A stretch of 64,000 nt of DNA from Lepas anatifera (GCA_034440635.1 JAOTON010001681.1:1009501-1073500), one strand, 5' to 3'; shown: positions 1 to 13,370, counted from the stretch's first letter. A program made the numbers and translations. The notes: a model not told the origin generated them from the sequence alone.

Positions 1-2
1 AC

Positions 3-356
3 GGTTTAGCCAACCTGGACTATGGTGCTCGATTACGATCGCTCAGGCAATATTCGGTTCAGGGCAGGCTTTTGCGCGCAGATTTGATCCAATGCTGGAA
101 AATATTTCACGGAAAATGTAAAATCAGTCCTGCTGACCTTTTTGATATGGCAGATTACCCAGGTTTGCGGGGCCATAGGTTCAGAATACAGCAAGCCCAT
201 GTGCACACGGACACACGCAAACGCTCATTTAGCGTCCGTTGTGTCCGTGCCTGGAATAGTCTTCCAGACCATGTAGTCGCTGAGATCGACCTGAAATGTT
301 TCAAGGCCAAGCTGGCAACTGCACTGGGTGATACATTGTATAGTTACCTGCCCTGA
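3..356 (+). CDS. LINE ORF2 C-terminal tail (partial, 5' end outside window)
   Basis: The open frame runs from the window edge and ends with a stop just after YSYLP. It reads LDYGARLRSL near the start, then RADLIQCWKIF, GLRGHRF and a final AWNSLPDHVV followed by FKAKL. This order is the usual C-terminal tail downstream of the reverse transcriptase domain in CR1/Jockey-type non-LTR retrotransposons: a basic 'LxxRRxRxDLIxxYKI' helix, then 'RxxxFxxRxxxxWNSLP'. About 117 codons are visible, with no stop and no frameshift. An ATG is not required because this is the end of a longer ORF. The exact clade is not resolvable from the tail alone. The element lies next to PLE-1 and nothing suggests a host function. 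Confidence 0.8.
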   Translation, partial: GLANLDYGARLRSLRQYSVQGRLLRADLIQCWKIFHGKCKISPADLFDMADYPGLRGHRFRIQQAHVHTDTRKRSFSVRCVRAWNSLPDHVVAEIDLKCFKAKLATALGDTLYSYLP

Positions 357-544
357 CGTGTGCCCAGTTTGTGAATATGACCCAAACTTGTGACATTAGG
401 TGAGAGATACAAAGTGTGTGTACATGATCACGTTTGATAAACTTTGTCAAATATTGTGTAGACGCATAAATCCAGTCTGGGCCTACTGCCCGACCTGGAG
501 TGTCTTGTGATATACGGGTTTCCTCCCTGTCCTGGTATACCTTC
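357..544. other. LINE 3' flank, no gene
   Basis: Short AT-rich stretch between the LINE stop and the end of PLE-1. It probably contains the LINE 3' UTR. I see no poly(A) tail, no target duplication and no coding signature here. Confidence 0.4.
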
Positions 545-1147
545 CTAACAACCAGGCAGGAAGGGAACCCCATCTGGTGAGTGCATCAGGTGAGTGCACT
601 GCTGATGTTGTTTCTGTAGTAGATGCGGTGTGTCTGTGTAACGGTTGTCTCTTATTTCTGTTTTCGATAGTTGTCTGTTTATCTCTGTGTCTATGTCATG
701 ATTTGTGTACCCGTTGGATACTAAAAGTTGTTTTGTGCGATTCAGCTCTTCATGCATCTTTTGGTAGGTGGAACAGTGTTTAAGGGCTCTTCTAATGAAG
801 GCTTTAAGTACGCTACGTTTATACTGCTCAGGACATTCACTATCCGCATTCATTGTAATACCTTGATTTGTGGGTTTTCTGTACAAACTGGTTAGAAATT
901 TCCTGTCGGTTGCTTCAATGAGAACATCTAGGAACGGTAGCGCGTTGTCGCGGCTGAGCTCAAAAGTGAACGTAAGCACCGATGCATCTTCAAGTTTATA
1001 CATAAGGTGATTAAGCTGTTTTAAGTCTGTGATTTCTGTAAATATGCCGTCAACATATCGAAAATATGTTAGTGGGGCAGTTTCTGTTTCCTGCAGGACT
1101 TTATTTTCAATGTGGGCCATATAGAAGTTTGCGAAGAGTCATCCCAA

Positions 1148-1295
1148 AATAAATAATAATTGTTGGGGTTTAACGACGCACCAACTGCCAGGGTCATACG
1201 GCGTCGCCAACTCTCACCCTGTTGGAAGGGATTTTGGGGATCAGATCGACTTATTCAGAGGCTCCGCCGGGACTTGAACCCGGGACCGGTGGCTT
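1148..1295 (-). mobile_element. tRNA-like SINE, 5'-truncated, inside PLE-1
   Basis: The insert is flanked by an 11-bp direct duplication, AGTCATCCCAA, at 1137-1147 and 1296-1306, which joins the PLE-1 reading on both sides. Reading the minus strand gives a pol III B-box-like GGTTCAAGTCC, then the family body (CCTTCCAACAGGGTGAGAG, then the GGCGACGCCGTATGACCCTGG block) and an AATTATTATTTATT tail. Compared with the copy at 46608-46795 it lacks the first ~40 bp. This 5' truncation with a target duplication is the signature of target-primed reverse transcription by a partner LINE. Confidence 0.9.
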
Positions 1296-1435
1296 AGTCA
1301 TCCCAAGGGCGAGCCCATGGACACTCCGTCTTTTTTGGACATACAGGCAACCGTCTGGACTCCTGAATGGAGAGTCTGCTGTACATTCATAGAGGAGGTC
1401 TCAGAGAATTTTCTCCGGTAGGTTAACCCTTCCCC

Positions 1436-1642
<207 letters not shown>

Positions 1643-1990
1643 AAGCGTTGGGAGGCCATTAGTATGTGAGTGATACACTTCATCTACTATGATGTCTATG
1701 GTTTTGTTAATTGGTACATTGGTGAACAAGTTAGTTACATCAATTGGAGCGAGAATTCCCCGCGGTTTCTTTGTCCTCAACAGGTCAAGGAACTCTTCTA
1801 CAGATTCGACAGAGTACTTAGCTGGAATGTATGGTTTCAATAGGTTGTTCAATCTTTTTGCGAGTTTATAGGTGGGTGTGCTAATCTGAGAAATTATTGG
1901 TCTTAATGGGTTTCCTTCTTTATGGGTTTTAACTGTACCATAGATATATCCAGGGGAATATTTACCAACTATTTTAGAAAAGAAGAAAAT

Positions 1991-2270
1991 ATATACCTAT
2001 ATATATTAGGGTGTTCCAAAGTTCTCAATGTTGGAAATTGTTATGGGCTGCATGTCGCCCTTATTTCAAATACAGAAATACAAAATCGAGCCAAAAATCA
2101 CATCAGTCGGACTATATTTAGAGGTCCCCCCGAACTGGACGATAGATCAACACTGTAACAGAGCAAGTGACAATCAGACATGAAGTCACACTTATCAACC
2201 CGCACACTTTACCCCATATATGTTGCTTGGGATGACGAAGGTTGCTCCCTCCTGTGCTTGGCTACTACCT
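1991..2270. other. no gene seen
   Basis: AT-rich spacer between PLE-1 and the transposase-like pseudogene. It begins near a short TATATA run and a GGGTGTTCCAAAGTTC stretch. No reading frame here is supported. Confidence 0.4.
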
Positions 2271-3186
2271 TCAGGAAGTAATGTTTCTGGACTTAGTCCT
2301 TGGTGAGAATCGAGTTGAAGGGCTGGCCAAAGCGATGCCTCTCTCCGCCGCGTCGTTTACCACCTTCATCTGCGAAACGTTCCTCTTGATGTCCAGGAAT
2401 GTTTCGTCACTCTCCCATGCTGCGGGATTGTTCTTTAAGAGGGCTTCAACTGCTTCCTTTCGTCTGAGAAGAAAGCTTCCCAGGGTTCTCATAGTCCTGG
2501 AGGTTACCAGGTCCTTGAGGTCAATTTCCGGGGAGAACGTCTTTGCCTGAGGTCTCTTCAGGCCTTTCCTTTCACGTCTGGACAGGTTTCTGACCATGAC
2601 CTCTTTTTCTTCGCAGTAGATTCTCTCGTCCACGCACGAGAGCGCCACAAGGTCTTTCGATACGTACCAAAAGTGACGACGGAAGGCTTTGAACGCCACG
2701 TCTGCCAACTTTGGCTTGGAGATCCCTTGAGAGAGTTTTTGCATGAACAGGAGGTCGTTGAGAGGAGCTCGCTGAGGGATTATGGCGTCATTCCACATGG
2801 TTGCGTACAGAAGCGCCACGAAAAGGCAAACCTCTTCCATGGCCTACAGTTCGGAAGGGGTTAGGTTCACCTGACCTCGGAAGAGGTAGATTTTCACGGC
2901 ATAGATTTCCTTTAGCCATCCACCTAGCTTGGTGAAAGGCACCTGGCGCCCGGAAGCTGTAGCTGTCGCAGAGCTCTCCTCCCAGGAACAGGCGCGAGAG
3001 TCAAAGGAGTTCCTCGTAGTCCTCCCTCGGGTGACCGCCACGCTCCAGATCACTTTTCAGCCCGTTGAGGGCCACCTCCCTGTGGTCGGAGAGCTCCCCG
3101 TTCAGAAGATCCTGAACGCTTTCCTTTTCCATGCCAGAGCTCCAAGAAGCCGTTTCGATCAAGCCCCAGCTGTCTCGAAATCGCAC
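2271..3186 (-). pseudogene. Multicopy transposase-like conserved protein, broken
   Basis: On the minus strand, reading from 3186, the segment shows RDSWGLIE, HPREDYEELL, a stop, then LFLGGEL, GAFHQARWMAK (about 2950-2918), IYAVKIYLFRGQ after a frameshift, another stop, then a long open frame with LFVALLYATMW, APLNDLLFMQKL, FRRHFWYVSKDLVALS and NLSRRERKGLKRP. I recognise the series REDYxEL ... FLGG ... GAFHQARWMAK ... RGQ..LT ... NDL ... HLWYLSEELVAL as one that recurs in many uncharacterised multicopy invertebrate proteins, presumably a DNA transposon product. I cannot name the family. It has at least two stops and one frameshift, so it is a pseudogene. The HFWYVSKDL and ARWMAK segments are well preserved. 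Confidence 0.6.
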
Positions 3187-3294
3187 GAAGAGGGGGATGT
3201 TCGGTCCTCCGGTAGGTTGACTAGAGATGCCGAGAATGTAGCTTGTTATTCTCTGGTTTTAGTGATGACATTATGAACAAAATATTATTACAAA

Positions 3295-3481
3295 TTATAA
3301 TAATTATTGGGGCTTATCGACGCACCAACTGCCAGGGTCATATGGCGTCGCCAACTCTCTCCCTGTTGGAAGGGGTTGCTCGGGAGCCAGCTTACTCCTT
3401 GTTCAGGGAAGCCGCCGGGCCTTGAACCCGGGTCGGCTGCGTGGAAGCCAGCTATACTGACCACTCCACCACCGCGCCCCC
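3295..3481 (-). mobile_element. tRNA-like SINE, full length
   Basis: A 187-bp insert between perfect 14-bp direct duplications, AATATTATTACAAA, at 3281-3294 and 3482-3495. Reading the minus strand it starts GGGGGCGCGGTGGTGGAGTG and has a tRNA-like head with GGTTCAAGGCC as B box. The common body follows (CAACAGGGAGAGAGTTGGCG, CCCTGGCAGTTGGTGCGTCG) and an AATAATTATAATT tail. Length and ends agree with the copy at 46608-46795, so this defines the complete family unit. Confidence 0.92.
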
Positions 3482-3495
3482 AATATTATTACAAA

Positions 3496-5015
<1,520 letters not shown>

Positions 5016-5339
5016 AAATTTCATTCCCTGGTAGCGCTTGGCTGAAAGCTTAGAGGAAACGTTAAAACATCACGCAGGAAAATCATGGCAGAACACCAAA
5101 ATAACAACATGATAGCACGAAACAAATTAAAGACTAGACAAAAACCATCTAAATTCACCAGACAACCGCAAGCCGTCTCAGTGAAGTTGTAGCTGTTAAA
5201 CGATTCCATCATTTGGAACTGTTTCGACTACTTATAACGTTCTGTTCTCCCTGGAACTGGATAGGGGATTCTCGGTTTCACAGCAGATGCCACTGCATCC
5301 TGATAATTAGCAATACGCGAAACGCGATGGCTGGGATGA

Positions 5340-6330
5340 TCCCAGCCGAGCGGTCCGCTACTCCGCTGCTCCGCTACTCGCGGCTCTCCAAACGACAGCG
5401 GAGTAGCGGTTTCTACAATTCCAAATTAGCGGAGTAGCGGGTGGTGGACTCACGAGAATTGCTTCCGCTGCCGACTGCCTGTTTAGAGGACCACCACCCA
5501 TGGCTGTGGGGGATGCATCCGCATCTCACCAACCAAGCTCCCAAAAAGGCATAGAACTTAGAATTTATAGCCCGATTAAAAAAACACTCCATAGTGGCAA
5601 GATCTACTATAGGTGATTTGTGGTCTGTAACTGTTAAGACGTCATATTTCCCTGCTGGAGTTTTTATTTTTAACTTTCCTCGACCATAAGTAATAAGCTT
5701 TGAAAATAATCTGAGGGGAAGTCTACGCGCATTTTCTCCTTTTGAGCTTTGCAAGATGGTTTCCATAGATTAACCTAACTATAGACCTAGGAATTAGGAC
5801 TTACGCTCTTTTGCATTTCTCCCTCCCATCTGCGCGAACCCTAGGTAAATGTTCCAAATTGAATTGTTTGTAAAGTGCATTAGCAGGATTTTTAAAGACG
5901 GCTTATATGCTAAAACTTTTCCTCCGATTTCTCCCTTCGTTAATCCCGTCTCTCCCCTCCTTCTTCAGTAAAATTCCGCTACGATGCGCCTGCCACCACT
6001 AAAATATAGAGGATCGGTATTGAATTTTACTCCATAAGAAAAAAAAAGGAGATTGAATGAATGTTTTGTTCTGCAATTTTGTTTGTAAAGTATATAATGT
6101 ATAGATCGGCAGAAGTTTTTCTTTAAATATATTTAAAAATGCAATGAATATACATTTTTGGGTAGAGCTTTAGCAGTTTTTCTAACAAAAAAGTAGCGAC
6201 TGCGGAGTGGCGGGTAGCGGATTCACGATTCAGAAAAATTAGCGCTACTAGCGGTAGCGGTTTCAGCCAGCCAAGGTGCCGGAAGTAGAGGTAGCGGTTT
6301 TAAAAGTTTGGTAGCGACGCTGCCTGCGAT
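5340..6330. repeat. TAGCGG-rich element, possible non-autonomous transposon
   Basis: Two clusters of short GTAGCGG/CCGCTAC motifs bracket about 0.8 kb of AT-rich DNA. The left cluster (about 5340-5445) opens with the palindrome GCTGGGATGATCCCAGC at 5331-5347 and has CCGCTACTCCGCTG. The right cluster (about 6190-6325) has GGTAGCGGATTC and GCGGTAGCGGTTTCAGCC. Subterminal repetition of a short motif at both ends is typical of hAT elements, where the transposase binds. I could not define exact termini or a target duplication. A minus frame at 5413-5766 runs through the left side but shows no recognised domain. Confidence 0.4.
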
Positions 6331-7428
6331 TCCAGGTATGCACCACAGATACCCTAGATATGGGTATTATATCTGGGCATATTGAGGTGTTTCACACGCG
6401 TCGGAAAGGGGGGATGGACAGGGGACTTGGTCCCCCAATTTTCACGGAAAATTGAAGAAAAAACTGAGAAAACGAAACATTTGTAGTTACTGTATGGGGA
6501 CTGTCATAGGAGCTTATATCCGCTGGGATTTTGTTTTTGGAGAGTAATTTTCTAGCCAGCAGGTGGTTAGATTCCCTGGCCCCCTAACTTGCTTGTTGGT
6601 ACCGAAGCTCATGATGTGTGCCCGTAGAAAGGCTACTTAATTCTGACAAAATACACTGCTTAAGGTGAAAAGAAACACGCAAAGAATTTGAACATGTTCA
6701 AGTCTTTCGGAACGCATTTCAGCTTTCAATAATCGGACAAATACACAACAAGTACATACCTCACAATAACTACTATTGACTTCCAGGGGCGTCGCATTCC
6801 GCAAACAAATGGAGGAATTCAGTCAATCTTCAAATTCCACACGGCAGGAGAATACCCCTTCTGGAGCAAGAGAATCTAGGACATTGAGCTCTTTGCTGCC
6901 TTCCCATACTGCTGCTCCCAAAAATTCCACAGTGTTTCGCCATATGACTGAAGCCGGACGTGTTTCGAATGAACAGTAAGAAGGCAGGTCACCTCAGACA
7001 CTGTTCTCATTCGGAGGCTAGCTGCGCTTCTGACTATGCTTTGAATAACAAAAAGTTCTCGGGTAGTCTGCATGGCGGTTGCACCCTTGTTTGGTTGACA
7101 ATGTCGGTATATCTCAGGCGGTCTGGTCATCAATCATGAGCCAGAGATTGAGCAGGCTAGTCTTCCATAGAACATTAAATAAAGTGCTTACACGAAATTC
7201 CTTAAAATAGTCTTCGGAGTCATTACAACAAAGAAAGTCGATCTAAATCATCTCCTTCTCAGGCGAATAGCAGCCTTCTAACGGGATCTTACATAAAATA
7301 TCCCACATGACTCCCAGGATCCATGCAGTTCCTAGACTTGGAGAGTACGCTGAGTGATTGCTGATGGCTGGAGCGGTAGCATTCACCTGGGCAGCAGTCA
7401 GCCACTCCCCGCCGCAGCCGTTTCTATT
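6331..7428. other. no recognisable feature
   Basis: About 1.1 kb of mixed-composition DNA. Short open frames exist on both strands around 6776-7133, but none shows a domain, splice context or repeat membership that I can support. Confidence 0.35.
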
Positions 7429-7709
7429 GTGGTGTTCAGTGCCAGGGTAGATTCGCGGCGTGATGTCGGCTCGCCACCATCTCCAGGTGGTGTTCAGTGC
7501 CAGGGTAGATTCGCGGCGTGATGTCGGCTCGCCACCATCTCCAGGTGGTGTTCAGTGCCAGGGTAGATTCGCGGCGTGATGTCGGCTCGCCACCGTTTCT
7601 AGGTGGTGTTCAGTGCCAGGGTAGATTCGCGGCGTGATGTCAGCTCGCCACCGTCTCCAGGTGGTGTTCAGTGCCAGGGTAGATTCGCGGCGTGATGTCG
7701 GCTCGCCAA
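7429..7709. repeat. 58-bp tandem repeat, ~5 copies
   Basis: Unit begins GTGGTGTTCAGTGCCAGGG and ends CGCCACCATCTCCAG. Starts are at 7429, 7487, 7545, 7603 and 7661, with the last copy truncated. Copies differ by only a few substitutions (ATCTCC, GTTTCT or GTCTCC near the unit end), so the array is young or homogenised. 58 is not a multiple of three and no frame persists, so it is not a coding repeat. Confidence 0.95.
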
Positions 7710-9648
7710 AAATGGTGATGCAGCGGCAAACTCACACGGGCTATATATTACTGTGACGCGAAACGCGGGAGATCGCTATCGGTGCCTTTGTCGTTACAAA
7801 TGGGAGTTGGCACGGAACCACCGTCCGCAAAAAAGCAGCAGGCTTTGCCTACGGCTGTCGCGGCAGCGCGAGGCAGCACACGACCGACCCCAGGGCACAG
7901 CGGCTGCCACGCAATGTAAGGGTCAACGTTCAAAATGCTCTGACCGCCGGGGCCCGGTGAAGAGGGTGGACATTCAGCGGCTCCTGTTGCGGGGTTTCAC
8001 AGAACAGTCAGACGGCTGCGAAATGTCAGTCTTGAAACGTCACTTCGGACTTCAACACATGTTGACGCCTGTGCAGACTACCATAGTGGGCACTCGACCA
8101 TTTCAATCCAACTTCGGCAACGACGATTCGATAACCTTTGCTGAGGAAAGCATCTTTGGTAAAGATAATTGGAGAACGAAACCACGGAGTTCGATAACGC
8201 AATAACGATAGCGACACATTTTTCGGAGCCTATAACTGAGAGCACACACTATATTCAAACATTCTGAATTTTCCCTACAGATAATTTTACTGGTGCTTTT
8301 CCCTAGTAATTGTCAGCGCCTTACACAAAATTAAATCTTAACCAAACAGTAAAACATTATTTTTCACGGTAAATATGGTGCACACAGAACAGACCGCAAA
8401 TCATCTCGCTCGTCCTGCAGCGGACGGCTACAGCCTGGACAGCCGCAACTGGCTAGGACTAGCCCGGCTATGGTCAGCTCGCAATAAGCCGTCCCACACA
8501 GATAGCACTGGGTTCTGCTCTCTCGGCTCCTTCTAGGCAAGTATTCACTCGCCCTCCCCTGCGATATCGAGGAGCCAGCTGCCGTTCATCAACAAAAATA
8601 TACCGGAGCTTATGGATGCGAACGTGCTGTTCCTGAGATTCTAGAAGTGTAAGCCAACTGGGCAAACCCTCTCTATCGCGGCTGAGCTGGGAGTAGTCGT
8701 GTTGTGACGCCACAAAGGGTTGCCGACACCTCACTGCTGCGCTTAGGGAGGAGTCTCTTATCCACGGTCCCATGGGACATATCACCAGACAGTTATGAAA
8801 AGCATAGAAATTCTTGACGGGGGGAGGGGGGGCGGTGTAGGCTCAGAGGACAGGTCTGTCACCACGCTGAAGATTTCCGGCCTCTCTATGCATGTGACGG
8901 TCGCCCGTCCACGTACTCCTCGGTATCAGCTACCTTCTCCCCCAACTCCTTATGCTGGAGCTGGTTTTCGAACACTTACAAAATGCAGTGGTTTTTTCAA
9001 GTGCCGACACAGACTAAACAAAGAGACGGCAAGGCTCCTCATAATTCCGGCGGGGCTCATGACTCGGGACGGGCATCTGAGTCTCGCGGGTGCAGGACTG
9101 TGGCCATCAGGAGGTCCTCGTCCCGGTAGAGGTCGCCGGACTCCGCCTCGAAATCGGCGTCGCGCCCGACGCTGTCCAACTTCATCCAGGAGATAGACAG
9201 CGTGAGTTCAACTACCCGTATTAAGTTCAGTCGTCCTAGTGCTTGTGAGTTCAAACGAGCGCGACACAAATCCGCTCTTCTCTCGTGACGACTGACTGAG
9301 GCTAACAGAAGAAGAGCGTGTATTGAACGTTTGCAAATTCAGCAGTGGTTCAAAGCGCGTCTGATTGACGTACAATGCGCCTTTTCAAGGTGAGCTAAAC
9401 ATTATACCCTTTGAGAGAAAAGGCTTTGAAAAGTTATAATAAATTATCGTTACAGATGGTCCAAAAACGTCCACTTCGAGAATGTGACTCCACTAATCGA
9501 AAGTTTCTTTTCGCACGCGGGTAATCGATAACGATTTCGATAATTGTTATAGATCAAAATGCTATTTTGGAAACTCAACCACGTCCTTTCGCCTTGCACT
9601 TTGCCACGCCTGATCGATGGTTTCTCATGACAGATTTTGCGTGGAAGT
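7710..9648. other. no recognisable gene
   Basis: Nearly 2 kb of GC-richer DNA with open frames at 7753-8205 (+), 8474-8785 (-) and 8795-9196 (+). None has a domain, signal peptide or repeat homologue that I recognise. A host exon cannot be excluded but is not supported. Confidence 0.35.
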
Positions 9649-9660
9649 TTACGGCAGTGC

Positions 9661-9776
9661 TGCAGCGGCTTCCCTGAACAAGGAGCAATCTGCCCCGAGA
9701 AACCCTTCCAACAGGGAGAGAGTTGGTGACACCGTGTGACCCTGGCAGTTGGTGCGTAGATAAGCCCCAAAAAGTA
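9661..9776 (+). mobile_element. tRNA-like SINE, 5'-truncated
   Basis: A 116-bp SINE 3' half flanked by 12-bp duplications TTACGGCAGTGC at 9649-9660 and 9777-9788. It contains the family body (AACCCTTCCAACAGGGAGAG, then the TGACCCTGGCAGTTGGTGCG block). The tRNA head is missing, again as expected for incomplete reverse transcription. Confidence 0.9.
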
Positions 9777-9788
9777 TTACGGCAGTGC

Positions 9789-10522
9789 CAACTTAAGTGT
9801 TCTGTCGCAGCTATAGAAGGTTTTAAACTTTGCTGCTCGTGCCATCTCTGAAAGAAAAAGCGTTTGATCCTATTTGTGACGTTATGCCGGAGATGGGATA
9901 CCCCTCTGCATACCAATTCGCTACTCATGATTGTTTGCATTGTTACTCATTGTTTGCATTTGTTACTCATGATTGTAGTTATGGTTACTCATCCCGATCT
10001 GCACGTGAGCGACCCACAAAATACTCACTGCAGATATCCCATCCTCCTCACACTGCAATTCTAGCAATACCGGTCAGAGGGTGTGCCGCGAAACTCGTAA
10101 ATCGTCCTGTCACGCGTTGTCATGTCCAAAAATTTTCATTACTAGCGACATTATAGTAATCTTGCACCGCAGCTTTACAATTCACTCGTTATGTCCGATA
10201 ATGTTTATTGTCGTAACCTATTTTCTTTTGAGAAGATCGTTTGCCATTTTACCACATGTACATATATACCTACTTGGCTTTGTTCTGTTGACTGTGACCT
10301 TTGTGCAGCATGTATTACCATGGTTCATTAATATCCCTCTTTAAAGAGAGAAACCAGATATTGTGCAAAAAACTATGTTACTTCATCTTTATACCGGTCT
10401 AGGTCATCCTATTTTCTTCACTTTGCCCTTGACAATGTTTATGAGAAGGATATCTTACTACCCACTAGCTAAACCGTAAATCTTAAACACAAAGCTCTTC
10501 AATTAAACCAACACAGCAGACA
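9789..10522. other. non-coding, short imperfect repeats
   Basis: AT-rich. An imperfect local repeat of TTACTCATGATTGTTTGCAT occurs around 9925-9985. No gene is supported. The right side (from about 10470) is the flank of the solo PLE terminal fragment described next. Confidence 0.4.
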
Positions 10523-10561
10523 GATGAACGCGTTTCGACAAAAATTGTCTTCTTCAGCATC
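10523..10561 (-). ncRNA. Hammerhead ribozyme motif (solo PLE terminal repeat)
   Basis: On the minus strand: GATG (stem I), CTGAAGA core, one extra A, stem II GACAA/TTGTC with a TTT loop, GAA, palindromic stem III ACGCGT, cleavage base T, then CATC (stem I partner). The same sequence recurs at 21624-21662 on the plus strand beside a PLE endonuclease, so this is a solo fragment of that family's terminal repeat. Homology continues into CTGTCTGCTGTGTTGGTTTAA on the 3' side. Confidence 0.75.
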
Positions 10562-12535
10562 TATGGCAGGAGGGATAGGGAGCCCGTTACCATCAAGATT
10601 CCTTTACTTTATAAGGTTAGTCAATTTAAAGAATTTTAGGTGCCCCAGTCGACGTCATCACGTGGCAGCAAATATGGCATCATTTTTATCGCGACATTTT
10701 AAGCGCAAACAATACTTTTAAACATAGAGATCTACCATAACTAGAGCGGACATTTATGTGTAAGGAAGGGTTTTTCATCCCACATAAATACTTTTGGTCC
10801 CCTCACCGAACGTATCTATCTGGGGTTTTCCCTTCCAGTTATTTTTGCCTTTATATATTCCAAACTAGTGGCCGCTGGCTTTTGGCTGCCAGCCTTTCCG
10901 GGCGAGTTTTCTTCGGACCCCTCGCCCTTAGCTGTTTACCATTCAAACCTCCTTGCTGCGGGGGATCACCTTCTTTCGAGAAAATGACCCTCCTTTTGTG
11001 GCACTGGTGTTTGAATGAATTGTCGGCCGCGTTTGCATCGCGGACATCACGGCGAGCTCTGGTGGCTGCCTGTCCGAAATGGACCAAGCGAGCTTGGCTC
11101 CATCTCGGACATGTCGGCTGGCAGTGTTCGCAAACGTAGATGCCTGCGATGGAAACGCGGCCGGCCGTTTTGAGCTGATCGTAGGAAGGCCACTTAAAAA
11201 AAAAAATAGAGCCTTGGACAGCACACCTGTGTGGACGCCAAAATTGAACGTTTTGTTAGTACAAATCTGGGCCTCTGTGGGGAAGCTCGTGACTTTTTAC
11301 TGAAATACCTCTCTGCTAATCGTCTGAAAACTTCTGGTGACCAAATAAATTATAAAGTTCGTAAAAATCGTATGGTCACCCCACAAATATTTACTTAGTC
11401 GTGTCATAGAAGTATACCTACACTATTCAGAGATACCGTTTACGAATACAGCAGAAGTATCATTTTCCTTGACATGGTAAATTATAATGGCTTGTTTTAT
11501 CTTGGTATGTTATATTCCATAGAGCTACCATAGACCATCTGTCATCGAAGTAAGAGTATAGACAGTCACAGGAACTGTGATAAAATATAAAAAATTACAA
11601 TGCTTCAGAGTTGTCAAAACTTCAGTGGAACAAGTTTTGACAGCTTTGTCACCATTGACCAAAGTCAAGATCAGCGCGCCCAGAAGAATCACTGTACCAG
11701 GTATCACCATACACTTAACTATTCGGAACGGTGACTGTCATCACCTCATGGGCGTGCTATGCTTACCCTCATCCTACTCCAATCGTCACGATTCCGAGCC
11801 TTGGCTAAAATGGCACACGGGTCTAATTAGTGCCGCAGCATTGCCATGTGTTCAGTCATGCCCTCGGAAGAGGTTTAGCTTATTAAGCCTCTGGCGTGCA
11901 TGGATTGCTGCAATCGCAATGTTCTGAGGTGAGCTATGTGGCGCAGGCGGAGTTTGTAGTACGTTCCGGCAAGACGTCGCATCAGACTGGTTGCTTGATT
12001 TTCTATCCCATACGCTGTCTCAATGGCATGCTGTCCTAGGGTCATAGCATTACCACTGCTAAGCTCCTCAAGCCCAGTGATCTCCAAATGTTGCCGACTG
12101 AGGTTAGGGACATGACTCGCATCATCAGAAACAGCTCGAATGCGTCGTTCTGCTGTAAGCATAAGGTGGAGGGTGCACCGCGAGGGAAAGTACAGGCTCC
12201 ATTGTTCTTAATCCGGATCAGCATGTACAGACTGGTTTTGTCATCGGGGGGGGCTGATCACTGACAATGACTCGGGGCGGATACAAGGTGACTAGGGGAA
12301 GCTCAAATCCCCCTCCCGCGAAATGTCAGAATGTTTATAGTATCTGCACTGCCCGGGACTGTTCCGAGGCAATAGCGACGGGGCTCGAGCCCCTCACCCC
12401 GTGATGAATTACTGGATCCGCCACTGCTCATAGGTATAGAAAGGGTGCAAAGTCAACTCATTTTTACATTTGGGTGCGAGTACAGATATATATATGATAT
12501 GTCCACGAAGTTAGATACAGCTGTATATATGTTAC
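10562..12535. other. no recognisable gene
   Basis: About 2 kb. It has a GC-rich patch at 10850-11170 with open frames on both strands (10756-11139 +, 10851-11087 -, 10943-11224 -) whose products resemble nothing I know. Around 12405-12426 a CTGGATCCGCCACTG string looks like the right terminus of a CAGTGGCGGATCC-type hAT element, but its left end was not found. Confidence 0.35.
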
Positions 12536-12750
12536 GGCCCGTATTAAAAATTGGCCCGTTTGCATACGGGCCGGCCCATTTGTAAACGGGCCAAATGGCC
12601 GGCCCGTATGCAAACGGGCCAGCAAATTGGCCCGTTTGCAAATGGACCGTCCCCTATGCAAACGGGCCAGGGATGTGGCCTGTTTGCAAAAAGTCTGGCC
12701 CGTTTGGGTTTTCTAGTACCCTGGCCCGTTTACAAATTGGCAGGCTTGTT
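12536..12750. repeat. Palindromic GGCCCGTTTGCAAACGGGCC array
   Basis: A cluster of about nine variants of GGCCCGTTTGC or its complement, most pairing as full 20-bp inverted repeats separated by 0-8 bp. Copies vary at the centre (CATAC, CAAAC, TAAAC) while the GGCCC/GGGCC arms are kept. The short frames crossing it are repeat translation and not genes. Confidence 0.9.
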
Positions 12751-13370
12751 TAAAACGCATTTGAGTCAAATACATTCGCACGCAAGAGCTTTCTTGGCAC
12801 GCGTTTACTAACATAATTTCATGAAAAGTAGCTCCAAATCGCATCATGCCTAATTTTTTTCACTTCTGGACCGAAGCACATTGGGTAAATCCCGCCCACT
12901 CCACCTCCTGGGCATAACATGTGACCCGATCTGACGCCGCAAGACCAAGCGTTGAACACCCTCTTTTATCTGTGAAGAGCAGGGGTGGTTGGACCGTCTC
13001 GTTGCCTTGACACTTGCTGACTCTCTGGTAAGAACTATGCATAGCTGCGTACATATGTTTAAGAATATTGCGTCATCCGTGGAGTGAACCCTAAATATAG
13101 GCATCAGAATTTTACTATCTTCGAGTTCAGGTTATTCACTATTTGTGGTTTGGGGACAGGTCCATATCAAAATATCCATTTTTGAGTCATGAATTTAAGA
13201 ATTAGATAAATACCACCCCATCTGAATTTGCAATCATATCTGGCCAGGAGAATTCGATTAGAGGCTATGCCAGCGCCTCCCATCATAGAAGGTTTAGATA
13301 AGGCTGCCATCTTCTCTATGTAAAGGAAATTAAGTAGCTGAAATAAAATTCCAAATTGATTTTCCATTTC
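12751..13370. other. no recognisable gene
   Basis: Unique-looking DNA to the left of the LTR element. Open frames at 12850-13104 are unsupported. Confidence 0.4.

Noticed and set aside
7429..7709. CRISPR-like array
   Set aside because: Contiguous 58-bp tandem units without unique spacers, in animal DNA.
12240..12426. hAT MITE ending in GATCCGCCACTG
   Set aside because: Only one terminus recognised; no left end or target duplication.
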